Source: Cryptomeria japonica (taxonomy: Eukaryota; Streptophyta; Pinopsida; Cupressales; Cupressaceae). From it: 64,000 nucleotides of DNA. This document shows positions 47,701-58,566 of this stretch, one piece after another (within the stretch, counting starts at the first letter, position 1; every line of letters begins with the position of its first letter). Made by a program: the position numbers and the translations under genes. The notes beneath the pieces are model-generated. The model was given only the letters and a program-made list of their open reading frames with translations, made no database searches and was not told the origin of the DNA. Where the stretch lies: NCBI RefSeq assembly GCF_030272615.1, contig NC_081406.1, positions 167,775,861-167,839,860 of the forward strand, written 5' to 3'.

Positions 47701-48170
47701 GGTGGCCTAATTGAAATAAGAGCATTAAAAGTTAGATTGACTCTATCAAATCATAGATTTCTCATTTGGCCAAAGGATATGATTTGACAAAGGACAAGGA
47801 TGTTCCACTAGGTTTTATGTGGAAAGCCTTCATTTGTAGCTATCCTTTCTACATGACCAAAAATAATAGATAAAGAAGCAATATAGATTCCTAAGAGAAG
47901 CATTAAATTTTAGGTTGGCTTACATGTTTGAAGTCTTAGGTGAAGTAGAGAATGTAAATCAAAAGATGAAAGTACTTGGCAAAGTGGATGTGGCCAAAGA
48001 TTTGTATATATAGTTTGAATGTCAAACCCAAATTGTTTCCTTAGCAAAGGTAAATTGGGATGAAACTCATGCCTATATAAAGGTATTTCATAAGGGTGTA
48101 GTAACCTCTAAGGGAGTTTACATTTTATAGATGAGAAAATTTAATGTTTGTGCAGCTATGTAGAGGATTG
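44788..48170 (+). pseudogene. H2 ORF2, conserved unknown protein in place of pol
   Basis: The ATG at 44788 (MDTPRVIDVVENPRPVFKK) opens a frame of 74 codons, and coding similarity continues with stops for about 3.4 kb. Segments in order: the N-terminal RPVFKK block; HEELFWMRQTYMTTKE (near 45120); FDLCGLL and YLIICLMIYFMKELIGI (45420-45570); a charged part, PNVERFGAYKEITRK (near 45870); Lys/Glu-rich low complexity (46150-46370); a helical Lys/Glu-rich part (46530-46820); and a last block (47800-48150) with NVNQKMKVLGKVDVAKDLY. The first half is homologous to H1 ORF2. No RT, integrase, protease or transposase motif is visible, and I do not recognise a named family. Confidence 0.6.
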
Positions 48171-48442
48171 TGGTGCCTTTTTTGGTTCTTTTGAAAATTT
48201 CATGTATATAGTATCAGTTTTTGAGCCCAACTCCATGTAAGGGGATATTCTATTTAACAAGTACACATAGTTAGGTGGAGTATCTGTAGTAATTTTTGTA
48301 TGTTATAAGTTAGAGACAATATACCTTTTATCCTTGGTGTCAAAGGGGTAGAGAATGTACAACTGTTTATCTTATCAAAGGGAGTATGTGTAGGTAAAGG
48401 AAGAAAAGTTTTGTAGATAAATATGTGTGTTGCCACCAATGA

Positions 48443-48455
48443 CAAAGGGGAAGAT
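48443..48455 (+). other. Polypurine tract of H2 (one base decayed)
   Basis: AAAGGGGAAGAT precedes TTTTGGCAATATG, which I take as a decayed TGTTGGCAATATG LTR start. Confidence 0.7.
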
Positions 48456-49274
48456 TTTTGGCAATATGTGTAGCATGGTTTTGTCATTGATGTAAACTCA
48501 ATATATGTTATCACTAATATCAACTTTTGGACACTGGTAAAACAAATGATGTGTGATGGGTTGACATTTGGAAGATATATTTTGATATGTGATCAACATG
48601 ATTGGTGGTAATCCAGAAGATCATCAAATGTATCTATAACAGAACATCTATCTGGATGATTGGTATGCATATGGTAACACATTGTTAATTATGTTCTATC
48701 ATTTAGTTGTGGGATGCATTTTTTGGTTCTTACATGATCAAGAGGGTAGTTGGTTGATATTTGAGAATGACTTCATACCTATGCTATTGAAGAAATTTGT
48801 TTAAGTTTTGAACAATGGATTTTCCTATTTTTGGATGTTGGTATTTTGGTTTACATTCTACTATGTTATCTTATCTAGTTATGTGATTTTGGAGTCAAGG
48901 TCATCGATGTACAAGGTATCTACTGACTTGATTTCACGTTATACTCATTTGTGTAGAAAAATTTACAAGGGTCTATTCTCCACAATATAATTTATCAATG
49001 TAATGTGTCTTAGTTAACTCACTAAAATATGTTGAGGCCGATTGGTAATGGGTTATATGCTTGGATCATCCTAATCATAATTGTTGAAGTATTGTGGATG
49101 ATATTTTGAGTTGTGTATCAAATGTGCCAAATGTTAAGAGTGTGTTGGGACTAGTTGTTCTCTTATCATGATCTAGTTATTTAATTTTGTCATTTTCTAA
49201 TGGTTTGAGGCCTACCTATTTGGTGCTACACATTTCTACTATAGGTCCTATTGGTACCAACCAAATTGATGTAT
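48456..49274 (+). repeat. H2 3' LTR, left segment
   Basis: Runs from the LTR start to the insertion point of the inverted copia pair. The part from about 49025 on aligns with the 5' LTR. Frames in it are not genes. Confidence 0.72.
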
Positions 49275-50415
49275 TGTTAGGAACCGGGAAGGACAACTGA
49301 GAAGGGGGGTCAATCAGTTGTCAATAAATTGCAACCCAAAACCAATTATTCCAACTTGAAGCTTAGTACCGGTAAAACAAACTTAATGTCAGTTAAACAC
49401 ATTAACAGCTATAGCAGTACCGGTATAACTTAATGAATGAAACAAAAAGAGAAACAACATCCACAACACATGACAAAAAGATTTTGACATGGAAACCCTG
49501 TGAGGGGAAAAACCATGGTAGGAAACCTTACCCATAATCAAATGATACTACTACAAATAGTAAGTGATTACAAATGGGATCTGCAAATGCAGAAAGGCCA
49601 ACTGCCTAGAGCTCACTTCTCAATCACAAAATAGGAGTCACACTGACTACAATTGGATGATTAAATCCAATACAATGTACTACTTCAATATAGCATTTGC
49701 AATGCTAGATTTAGTACTGGTTTAAGCTCTGACCATGAGTGCCAAACACCTTCATAACCTTTCCTTCAACCTTCAGATAATGTCTGCGTGATTCACACAA
49801 GGATTTGCTCTTACAATGATCTTCAATATTCTCATACACTCATATCTATATATCTATGATCTTCAAATAATATCTTACAATTATTTATACAAAACCCTAA
49901 GACCTCTTCATTAGGTCGGCTTATTAAAGATATTACAATTAAATTAATTACAAAATAAGTCTTGATGTGATACAATATGTCGGCTCAATACATTTACACA
50001 TTATCCAATCAATAAACCATTTCCAAAATGTGTCGTACTGATCTAGAACATGATATCTTGTATCGGTGCATAACTTGGACCTATCTGCCGATAAAGACAA
50101 ATATGTGAATCCCATCAGACCAATAAGAAAAACACAAAATCCAAACATCCAATCCATGTCTTCGACATAACCAAATGATCTCTAGATGATAACAAGTCAT
50201 CATCAATGTCGGTGAACTATATAACCTGCCGGTGTAGCATATACCGGTGACTATGCATAAGCCAATATCCATACCGAGACCATAATGTGCCAGTTCAACA
50301 ATAAACCAATATAACTAGAGTACCAAATCAACAATGTAGACCTCCAGAAAGATAAGTGTTGACATCAATGGAAAAACCAATGCAACACATGACAAAGTCA
50401 TCCATAATACCAACA
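49275..50415 (-). repeat. Left-arm LTR (1141 bp)
   Basis: Minus-strand start TGTTGGTATTATGG follows GCCAAAGTGGGAGAT (polypurine tract, 50430-50416); the end is CCTAACA. Hairpin GACAACTGA (49292-49300) with TCAGTTGTC (49314-49322) lies near the 3' end. It matches the right-arm LTR throughout. Confidence 0.88.
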
Positions 50416-50699
50416 ATCTCCCACTTTGGCATTAATGGCAACACTAGATGGAAAAACATCTAAGTGCCAAATATAGAATGCCAAATACCAACAATCTCCC
50501 AAAATAGATCAACCAAAGTTATGTACCAAAAACAAAAAAAACATAACAAAAATACATATCTCCCCAATCTTCAAAGTACAACAATATTATTCCATAGACA
50601 TCTCTCCCCCTTTGACATCAAATGCCAAAGCAGTTAAGATTAAAAAAATTCTGAACATAACATACAACTAACTACTCCCCCTGAGAAGTAGCTCTCCTC

Positions 50700-52237
50700 C
50701 ATCAAAGCTGGAAAAAGATTTTTCTGTTAGTCCCTGCCGATTTGATGCCAATCTTCATCACTTGAGTCTTTTCCGATGGGGAAATTACCCAAAGTTTCTC
50801 TCTGAGTATAATTAGTTGCTACTACAACATATTCTGCTTCTGCTGTAGATAATGATGTACAAGTCTGCTTCTTGCTGATTCATGAAATTAACCTTCTGCC
50901 AAGAAAGAATGCTCCACCAGTGGTACTCTTTATGTCATCTACATCTCCTACCCAATTTGCATCTATATATACACATAACTAAAAATTGTCATTCTTAGGA
51001 TACCATAAACCAAGATTTGTTATGCCTTGTAGCAACCGAAAAACCCTTTTTACTACAGTTTCGTAATTTTCTTTAGGATTGATTTTAAATCTAGATACAA
51101 TACACACTGCATTCATTATATCAAGTCTGGTTTGTGTCAAATACAGTAATCGTCCAATCATAGATTTGTACCTTGTTGGATTTATAGGAGTTGAATCATC
51201 CTTTAATGTCAATTTATCAGTTGTAGTCATAGGAGTGCTTACCGGTTTGGAGTTTTCCATACCAAATTTCTTCAAAAGTTCCTTCAAGTATTTTGTTTGA
51301 CATATGAATATACCTTTATCTGTTTGTGAAATCTACAAACCTAGAAAAAATTTTATCTCTCAAATCATAGACATTTCAAACTCTTCATGCATCTTGGTAG
51401 CAAAGTCTTTACATAACTCTTCTTCACCTCCAAAAATTATATCATCCACAAATACTTCAATAACCAAAATGTCATCATTGGTAATTTTGTAATACAAATT
51501 ACTGTCAGCATTACCTTTAGTGTATCCAAGCTTTAAAAGATATTTATCCAGTCTAGCATACCAAGATCTAGGAGCTTGCTTCAATCCATATAAAGCTTTC
51601 CTTAACCTGCAAACCATATCCTTATTATCTGTTAATGAAAATCCATCAAGTTATTCAATGTAAACTTCTTCTTCAAGATCTCCATTCAAAAATGCACATT
51701 TTACATCCATCTGATAAACTTTATAGTTCTTGTGAGCTACAAATGAAAGAAATAGTCTAACTGCTTCAATTCTAGCTACCGATGCAAAAGTTTATTATAA
51801 TCAATTCCTTCTTTCTGTGAATAACCTTTACAAACTAATCTTGCTTTGTTTTTTATTACTTCACCATCTTCATTAAGTTTATTTCTAAATACCCATTTAG
51901 TTCCAATTACATTTTTGTCTTTAGGTCGGGGAACTAATGTCCGAGAATTATTTTTTTCAGTCTGTTCTAATTCATCCTCCATTGCTTTTATCCAATGTTT
52001 ATCCTAACATGCTTCAATAACTGATGCTGGTTCAACTTGAGAAATTAAACATACCTCTTCATTTTTCAATCTTCCTCTAGTCATAACACCTGGATTTTTA
52101 TTTCCAATTATCTGATTTTCTGAATGATTCAATCTTACATGCCTAGGTTTATTTGGATTTCCACTTACAAGTTGTTGTTCTTTAGTCACAATTGAGTTTT
52201 CAGATGATGTCGGTGTGACTGATTCTTCACTCTATTC
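50700..52237 (-). pseudogene. Left-arm copia RT/RNase H (partial pol)
   Basis: Minus-strand coding runs from the pol linker after integrase through RT to a shortened RNase H. Motifs seen: [57 protein letters not shown], polymerase motif VFVDDIIFGG, then YKSMIGRLLYLTQTR. Catalytic residues of RT are intact, but stops occur, for example after VYIE. The RNase H ends prematurely in the same place as in the right arm. Integrase is absent from this arm. Confidence 0.82.
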
Positions 52238-52310
52238 TAGATCAGCACGACACGTTTTGGAAATGTATTGAGCTGACATATTGTATCAAATCAAGACTTA
52301 TAATGTTCTT
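52238..52310 (+). repeat. LTR fragment at the palindrome centre
   Basis: AGCACGACACGTTTTGGAAA and CATATTGTATCAAATCAAGA match the right-arm LTR at 55252-55337, with about 28 bases missing in between. The fragment then runs straight into integrase coding at CTTGATTTAATTCAT. The LTR itself reads TTGATTTAATT at the corresponding place (55345-55355). Confidence 0.7.
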
Positions 52311-53060
52311 GATTTAATTCATACTGATTTATGTGGTCTAGCAAGAACAAGAAGTCTTTAGGGTGATAGATACTTTATGCTAATAATTGATGACTATTCT
52401 AGAATGTGTTGGGTTACTTTTCTTAGGAAGAAATCAGAAGCTTTTGGGAGATTCAAGATATACAAGGCAATTGTAGAGAATGAAACCGGCAAGAAAATAA
52501 AATGTTTGAGATCTGATCAAGGAGGAGAATTTACATCTAGGGAATTTAATGCATTCTGTGAGGAGAATGGAATCAAAAGACAACTATTAGCACCCTAGAC
52601 ACCCCAGCAGAATGGAGTTGTGGAAAGAAAGAATAGAACTATACTGGATGCAACAAGAACCATGATGATGGAAGAAAATCTACCTCATGTGTACTGGAGA
52701 GAAGCAGTGAATACAATGGTTTATACTTTCAACAGAGTTCACATCAAAGGTGAAACTGGTAAGACCCCTTATGAACTATGGTTTGGTCATACTCCTACTC
52801 TTAAATACTTCAGAATATTTGGAAGCAAATGATACATTAGGAGAGATGAGTTTATTGGAAAATTTGATCCTAGAAGTGATGAAGGAATATTTCTTGGTTA
52901 TTCAACTAGAAGCAAGGCATATAGATGTTATAATAAAAGATTGCAGAAAATCATTGAAAGTACTAATGTGAAGATAGATGAACATTTTAGAGGAGAATCA
53001 AGATTTGTAGAATCGGTAGTTGAAATGATTATAAATGAACTAACATAGATTGCACCAGAA
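52311..53060 (+). pseudogene. Right-arm copia integrase
   Basis: Begins inside the core domain (LDLIHTDLCGLARTRSL). It keeps all three catalytic residues: Asp in LIIDDYSRMCW (about 52380), Asp in LRSDQGGEF (about 52510) and Glu in PQQNGVVERKN (about 52602-52634). The C-terminal block follows (YFRIFGSK, GIFLGYSTRSKAYRCYNKRL). Stops near 52362, 52597 and 52830 disable it. The HHCC domain, protease and gag are deleted. Confidence 0.85.
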
Positions 53061-54570
53061 CAGAGTGAAGAATCAGTCACACCGGCATCATTTGAAAACT
53101 CAACTATGATTGAAGAACAACAGCCTATAAGTGGAAATCAAAATAAACCTAGGTATGTAAGATTGAATCATTCAGAAAATCAAATAATTGGAAATAAAAA
53201 TCAAGGTGTTATGACTAGAGGAAGATTGGAAAATGAAGAGATATGTTTAATTTCTCAAGTTGAACCAGCATCAGTTATTGAAGCATGTCAGGATAAACAT
53301 TGGATAAAAGCAATGGAAGATGAATTAGAATAGATTGACAAAAATAATACTTGGACATTAGTTCCCCAGCCTAAAGACAAAAATGTAATTGGAACTAAAT
53401 GGGTATTTAGAAATAAACTTAATGAAGATGGTGAAGTAATTAGAAACAAAGAAATATTAGTTTGTAAAGGTTATTCACACAAAGAAGGAATTGATTATAA
53501 TAAAAATTTTGCACCGGTAGCCAGAATTGAAGTAGTTAGACTATTTCTTGCATTTGCATCTCACAAGAACTATTAAGTTTATCAGATGGATGTAAAATGT
53601 GCATTTTTTAATGGAGATCGAAGAGGAAGTTTACATTGAACAACCTGATGGATTTTCAATAACAGATAATAAGGATATGGTTTGCAGGTTAAGGAAAGCT
53701 TTATATGGATTGAAGCAAGCTCCCAAAGCTTGGTATGCTAGACTGGATAAATATCTTTTAAAGCTTGGATACACTAAATGTAATGCTGACAGTAATTTGT
53801 ATTACAAAATTACCAATGATGAAATTTTGGTTATTGAAGTATTTGTGGATGATATCATTTTTGGAGGTGAAGAAGAGTTATGTAAAGACTTTGCTAACAA
53901 GATGCAGGAAGAGTTTTAAATATCTATGACTAGAGAGATGAAAATTTTTCTAGGTTTGCAAATTTCACAAACAGATAAAGGTATATGCATATGTCAAACA
54001 AAATACTTGAAGGAACTTTTGAAGAAATTTGGTATGGAAAACTCCAAACCGGTAAGCACTCCTATGACTACAACTGATAAATTGACATTAAAGGATGATT
54101 CAACTCCTATAAATCTGACAAGGTACAAATCTATGATTGGAGGATTACTATATTTGACACAAACCAGACCTGATATAATGAATGCAGTGTGTATTGTATG
54201 TAGATTTCAAAGAAATCCTAAAGAAAATCATGAAACTGCAGTAAAATGGGTTTTTCGGTACCTACAAGGCACAACAAATCTTGGTTTATGGTATCCTAAG
54301 AATGATAATTTTGAGTTATGTGCATATACATATGCAAATTGGGTAGGAGATGTAGATGACATAAAGAGTACCACTGGTGGAGCATTCTTTCTTGGCAGAA
54401 GGTTAATTTCATGGATCAGCATGAAGCAGACTTGAACATCATTATCTACAATAGAAGCAGAATATGTTGTAGTAGCAACTAATTATACTTAGAGAGAAAC
54501 TTGGGTTAATTTCCCCACCGACAGAGACTCGAGTGATGAAGATTGGCATCAAACTGGCAGGGACTAATAG
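53061..54570 (+). pseudogene. Right-arm copia RT and truncated RNase H
   Basis: Motifs in order: SQVEPASVIEACQDKHWIKA, VIGTKWVFRNKLNEDGEVI, MDVKCAFF with a frameshift at about 53615, LRKALYGLKQAPKAWYARL, VFVDDIIFGG (about 53845), RYKSMIGGLLYLTQTRPDIM and STTGGAFFLGRRLISW. RNase H stops in TWVNFPTDRDSSDEDWHQ, so the usual CDNTSAI and DIFTKPL blocks are missing. Only a few disabling changes are present; this is the best preserved copia pol in the window. Confidence 0.85.
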
Positions 54571-54876
54571 AAAAATCTTTTTCCGGCTTTGATGGAGGAG
54601 AGCTACTTCTTAGGGGGAGTAGTTAGTTGTATGCTATGTTCATTTTTTTTAATCTTAACTGCTTTGGCATTTGATTTCAAAGGGGGAGAGATGTCTATGG
54701 AAAAACATTGTTGTACTTTGAAGATTGGGGAGAGATGTATTTTGGTTATAGTGTTTCTGTTTTTGGTACAAAACTTTGATTGATCTATTTTGGGAGATTG
54801 TTGGTATTTGGTATTCTGTTTTTGACACTTAGATGTTATTCCATCTAGTGTTGCCATCAATGCCAAAGGTGGAGAT

Positions 54877-56028
54877 TGTTCATATTATGGATGACTTCAT
54901 CAAGTGTTGCATTGGTTTTTGTCATTGATGTCAACACTTATCTTTCTGGAGGTCTACATTATTGATTTGGCACTCTGGTTATATTGGTTTATTGTTGAAC
55001 CGGCACATTGTGGTCTCAGTATGGATATTGGCTTATGCATAGTCACCGGTATATGCTACACCAGCAGGTTATATGGTTCGCCGACAGTGATGATGACTTG
55101 TTATCATCTGAAGATCATTTGGTTATGTCGAAGACATGGATTGGATGTTTGGATTTGGTGTTTTGCTTATTGGTCTGATTGGTTTCAAATATTTGCCTTT
55201 ACTGTCAGATAGATCCAGGTTATGCACTGGTACAAGATATCATGTTCCAAATCAGCACGGCACGTTTTGGAAATGGTTTATTGATTGGATAGTGTGTAAA
55301 TTTATTGAGCCGGCATATTGTATCGCATCAAGACTTATTTTGTAATTGATTTAATTGTAATATCTTCAATGAGCCGACGTAATGAAGAGGTCTTAGGGTT
55401 TTGTATAAATAATTGTAAGATCTTATTTGAAGATCATAGATATATAGGTATGAGTGTATGCGAATATTGAAGATCATTATAAGAGCAGATCCTTGTGCGA
55501 ATCATGCAAACATTATCTGAAGGTTGAAGGAAAGGTTATGAAGGTGTTTGGCACTCATGGTCAGAGCTTAAACCAGTACTGAATCCAGCATTGCAAATGC
55601 TATATTGAAGCAGTACATTGTATTGGATTTAATCATCCAATTGTAGTCAGTGTGACTCCTATTTTGTATTTGAGCAGTGAGCTCTAGGCGGTTGGCCTTT
55701 CTACATGTGCAGACCCGATTTGTAATCACTTACTATCTGCAATAGTATCATCTGATTGTGGGTAAGGTTTCCCACCTTTGTTTTTTTCCGTTACAGAGTT
55801 TCCACATCAAAATATTTGTGTCATGTGTTGTGGATGTTGTTTCTCTTTTTGTTTCATGCATTAAGTTATACCGGTACTGCTATAAATGTTAATCTGTTTA
55901 ACCGGCATTAAGTTAGTTTTACCGGTACTAAGTTTTAAGTTGGAATAATTGGTTTTGGGTTGTAATTTATTGACAACTGATTCACCCCCCTCACCCCCCC
56001 TCTCAGTTGTCCTTCTCAGTTCCTAACA
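54877..56028 (+). repeat. Right-arm LTR (1152 bp)
   Basis: Starts TGTTCATATTATGGATG after AAAGGTGGAGAT and ends TTCCTAACA. TATA-like TATAAATA is at 55404-55411. Hairpin GACAACTGA (55972-55980) with TCAGTTGTC (56003-56011) flanks a C-rich loop. A second polypurine-plus-TGTTGGTATT signature lies about 80 bp upstream (near 54789). Confidence 0.88.
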
Positions 56029-56586
56029 TAAAGAAGGATAAATAATTCATGAAGGTTTGTGAGCCTAGTGTTGTATGGAATAAATTAGTACTAAATTAGT
56101 TGAGCACAAAATGTGCAAAATTAGTATGAAAGAGTAATTGTGCTACAAAAGAGGACCGCAACTTCAACATATGATATATTTTTCTTTAACTATGGTTCAT
56201 GTTATGTTTTTATTATTGATATCTTTATGTATCTTGCTTTAAGATAGTGTGTCTCTTCAACAGGTCCTTGTATCTTTCTTTAGTAGTAAAGAACTTCTTT
56301 AGCAAGTCCTTTTTTAGGGAGTAGTTTCTTTCTTGGGTTGTAGCCCTAAAACAAAGTTATAAAACTATTTATCTATTATGATTTAACTCTCACCATGGTT
56401 TTTTTCCCTCTTTGAGTTTTCTGTACATAAAAATATTGGTGTTCTTATGTGGTGCATTCTTGTTTTTGGTTTTTCATTCATCAGATCTAATTTACTATTT
56501 GAAATGGTTGATGGATGCTTAAGTTTTAGTTGATGTTGATTCAACCCCCCTCCCCACCCCTTGTCAGCATTCTAGTGTGCTCAACA
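56029..56586 (+). repeat. H2 3' LTR, right segment
   Basis: Continues the H2 LTR after the palindromic insertion and matches the 5' LTR at about 42530-43100. It ends TGCTCAACA. Sequence after 56586 no longer matches element sequence. Confidence 0.78.
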
Positions 56587-57906
56587 TAGGTGTGTAGATT
56601 TCAAGGGTGGAGAATTCCTTGTACCAAAATTTAATGCCCAAATATTTATAACCATTGGATCAAATGGTTTGTAAACTTTGATGTTACTATAGTTCAATTC
56701 TAGTGCTCGGGTAGTTAGATTGTGATGTGATATAGTTTCAAGCAACTTTATTTATACATAGGATATTGTTGTGTGGTAAAATTATTAGAAGATTTATTCT
56801 ATAACAAAATCTCTTATTTTTACATGCTCTTATTCTATCTATTTGAGTCTTCAATCAACAAGTATATTATTTTAGGGTTAAATTTCTACATATATGTCTA
56901 CGACCAAAGAAAACCCTTACATTTAATGATGAATAATTTTACATGGAGATTATAAAAGACTCTAAATACATTAATATCTTTCTATATAAGATATAATGAT
57001 GGTTTATATTATCTTTTGTTTCTAAAATTTCTAGGATGTTTAATTTTCTTTATGTTGATTATTGAATATAATACTACATAGGAAAAAGTGATTTATTAAT
57101 TATTTTATTCAACCTATTAAAAATTTTATCCATTCAAACAAACCAATTTTTTCTTAAAACCTTATCATCTTTTACTTTTTTTTTTAATTTTGAATTAGAT
57201 CGGGATTATTTTAAATATATAACTTCCAAACAAAACACCAAACAAGAATCTTAAAATATGAAAAAAAAGTGAACCAAATATTGAACCAAAATTTTTCAAT
57301 AATACATACAAGAAATTACTCTTTTGAATTAGTTTGAGCATATGATTAAATCTAAAATAATTGATCTAACAAATTGAACAAAAGTGTAAGCCAACACATA
57401 TCCCTTGAATTTGAACAACATAATGATCATTAGTTTATCTTATAAAATAGAGACTGAGTTATATAAACCTTGGGGTCATTGATATCTTTTTAGGAGGTTG
57501 ATTACAATTTAGGAAAAATTGAGGTGCACCTAGCATTTACATGAGTTGAGTGTGTCAAAACACACACCAACACCTATATTTAATTAATGAAGTAAAAAAA
57601 ATAAAATTCTTATAATAATATTATGATATAGAAAAATAAAGATAATACATTTTAATGTATGCATAATTATTGTAAATAACAATGATCATAAAATTATATA
57701 TTTGAACTTTAAAATCACAATTGAGTTCATGAAATTGAAGATCAAAATAGGAAACCATCCCAAAAAAATATTTAAAATTAAACAATTATAAAAATAAATA
57801 AAAAGCCTCTAATATTGTTATCATATATTATCCTAAAAATATAAATCTTATAATAAAATTGGAAGAAACTATTTTCCACAAAAATAAAGGCTACATGGAA
57901 ACTTAC
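56587..57906. other. Unassigned AT-rich sequence next to the LRR exons
   Basis: No recognisable frames or repeats on either strand. Because LRR exons on the minus strand lie immediately to the right, this could be intron or decayed downstream gene sequence. No further exon was found in it. Confidence 0.45.
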
Positions 57907-58566
57907 ATTATTTCAAGGTTGGTCAAATTTACAAGTGATTTTGGTAGTCGTCCATATAGATTGTTTGAAAATAAGTCCCTATCCAACACAAAAGGAGTGA
58001 TATGGATATCAAATGATCATTGACTATTTATTGAGAGAAAAAATATTGGTGAAAGATTATTTATAAAGGTTATTTTTAGATGACTTAAGTATAAAGTTAA
58101 ATTCCACAAACATTGAATAATCTAGCTATTTAATTTTTAAATTTCTTATATCATTTTATGTTTATCTACACAATCTTATTTATCTTTAGAACAAATGCAC
58201 ACACACCCACACACATATATATAAGAGAACAATCTATCAACTTACAATTTCTTCAAACTCTCAAGATTTCCAATTTCTTTTGGAATGCGACCTAAAAGAC
58301 GATTTATGCCAAGTGACCTACAATAAAAATATAGAAAAATTCAAAAGTAAAATATATAAATTGAACATATAGAATGTGCATGCATACATTCAAAATCCTA
58401 TATATTTCCTTAATAATTATGTATTATAAGAAAAAATCATAAGAAAATTTACTATAAAAAAATCTCATCTAAGACTAATAAAGTAGGTACTTACAAATTT
58501 AGTAAATGATGCAATGATCCCAATTCTAAGGGTATTGATCCATTAAGATAATTGGCACTGAAATCA
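57907..58566 (-). pseudogene. LRR receptor-like kinase gene remnant: three 72-nt LRR exons
   Basis: On the minus strand three exons of exactly 72 nt lie at 58566-58495, 58317-58246 and 57978-57907. Each has an AG acceptor before it and a GTAAG donor after it, and all introns (177 and 267 nt) are phase 2. Joined, they read without a break: DFSANYLNGSIPLELG..., then NRLLGRIPKEIGNLESL, then NNLYGRLPKSLVNLTNLEI, each a 24-residue plant LRR (LxxLxLxxNxLxGxIPxxLGxL). One-LRR-per-exon with phase-2 introns is the known structure of plant LRR receptor kinases, and the wording is closest to subfamily VIII (Arabidopsis At1g53430/At1g07650 type). No flanking exon, transmembrane or kinase part was found in the window, so it is a fragment or its other exons lie beyond large introns or insertions. 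Confidence 0.85.

Larger units (their letters stand above)
49275..56028. mobile_element. Head-to-head inverted copia pair (palindromic insertion)
   Basis: The left arm (49275 to about 52237) reads pol then LTR on the minus strand. The right arm (about 53060-56028) is its reverse complement on the plus strand. Between them sit an LTR fragment and integrase coding present only in the right arm. Both outer ends are the same LTR 3' end (CCTAACA). Flanking pentamers are TGTAT on the left and TAAAG on the right, with no duplication. The arms appear roughly 90% alike by eye. It sits inside the H2 3' LTR. Confidence 0.85.
42270..56586 (+). mobile_element. Pol-less LTR retrotransposon H2 (gag + ORF2) with nested inverted copia pair
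   Basis: The 5' LTR remnant (about 42270-43100), primer site, multi-knuckle gag, spacer, ORF2, polypurine tract and 3' LTR (48456-49274 plus 56029-56586) follow one another on the plus strand. The internal region is about 5.35 kb and contains no RT or integrase. Plan and proteins match H1, but the LTRs are different, so the two are related families, not sister copies. The inverted copia pair (49275-56028) lies inside the 3' LTR. Sequence on both sides of that insertion matches the 5' LTR continuously (42290-42700 against 49040-49274 and 56029-56180). Confidence 0.78.
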
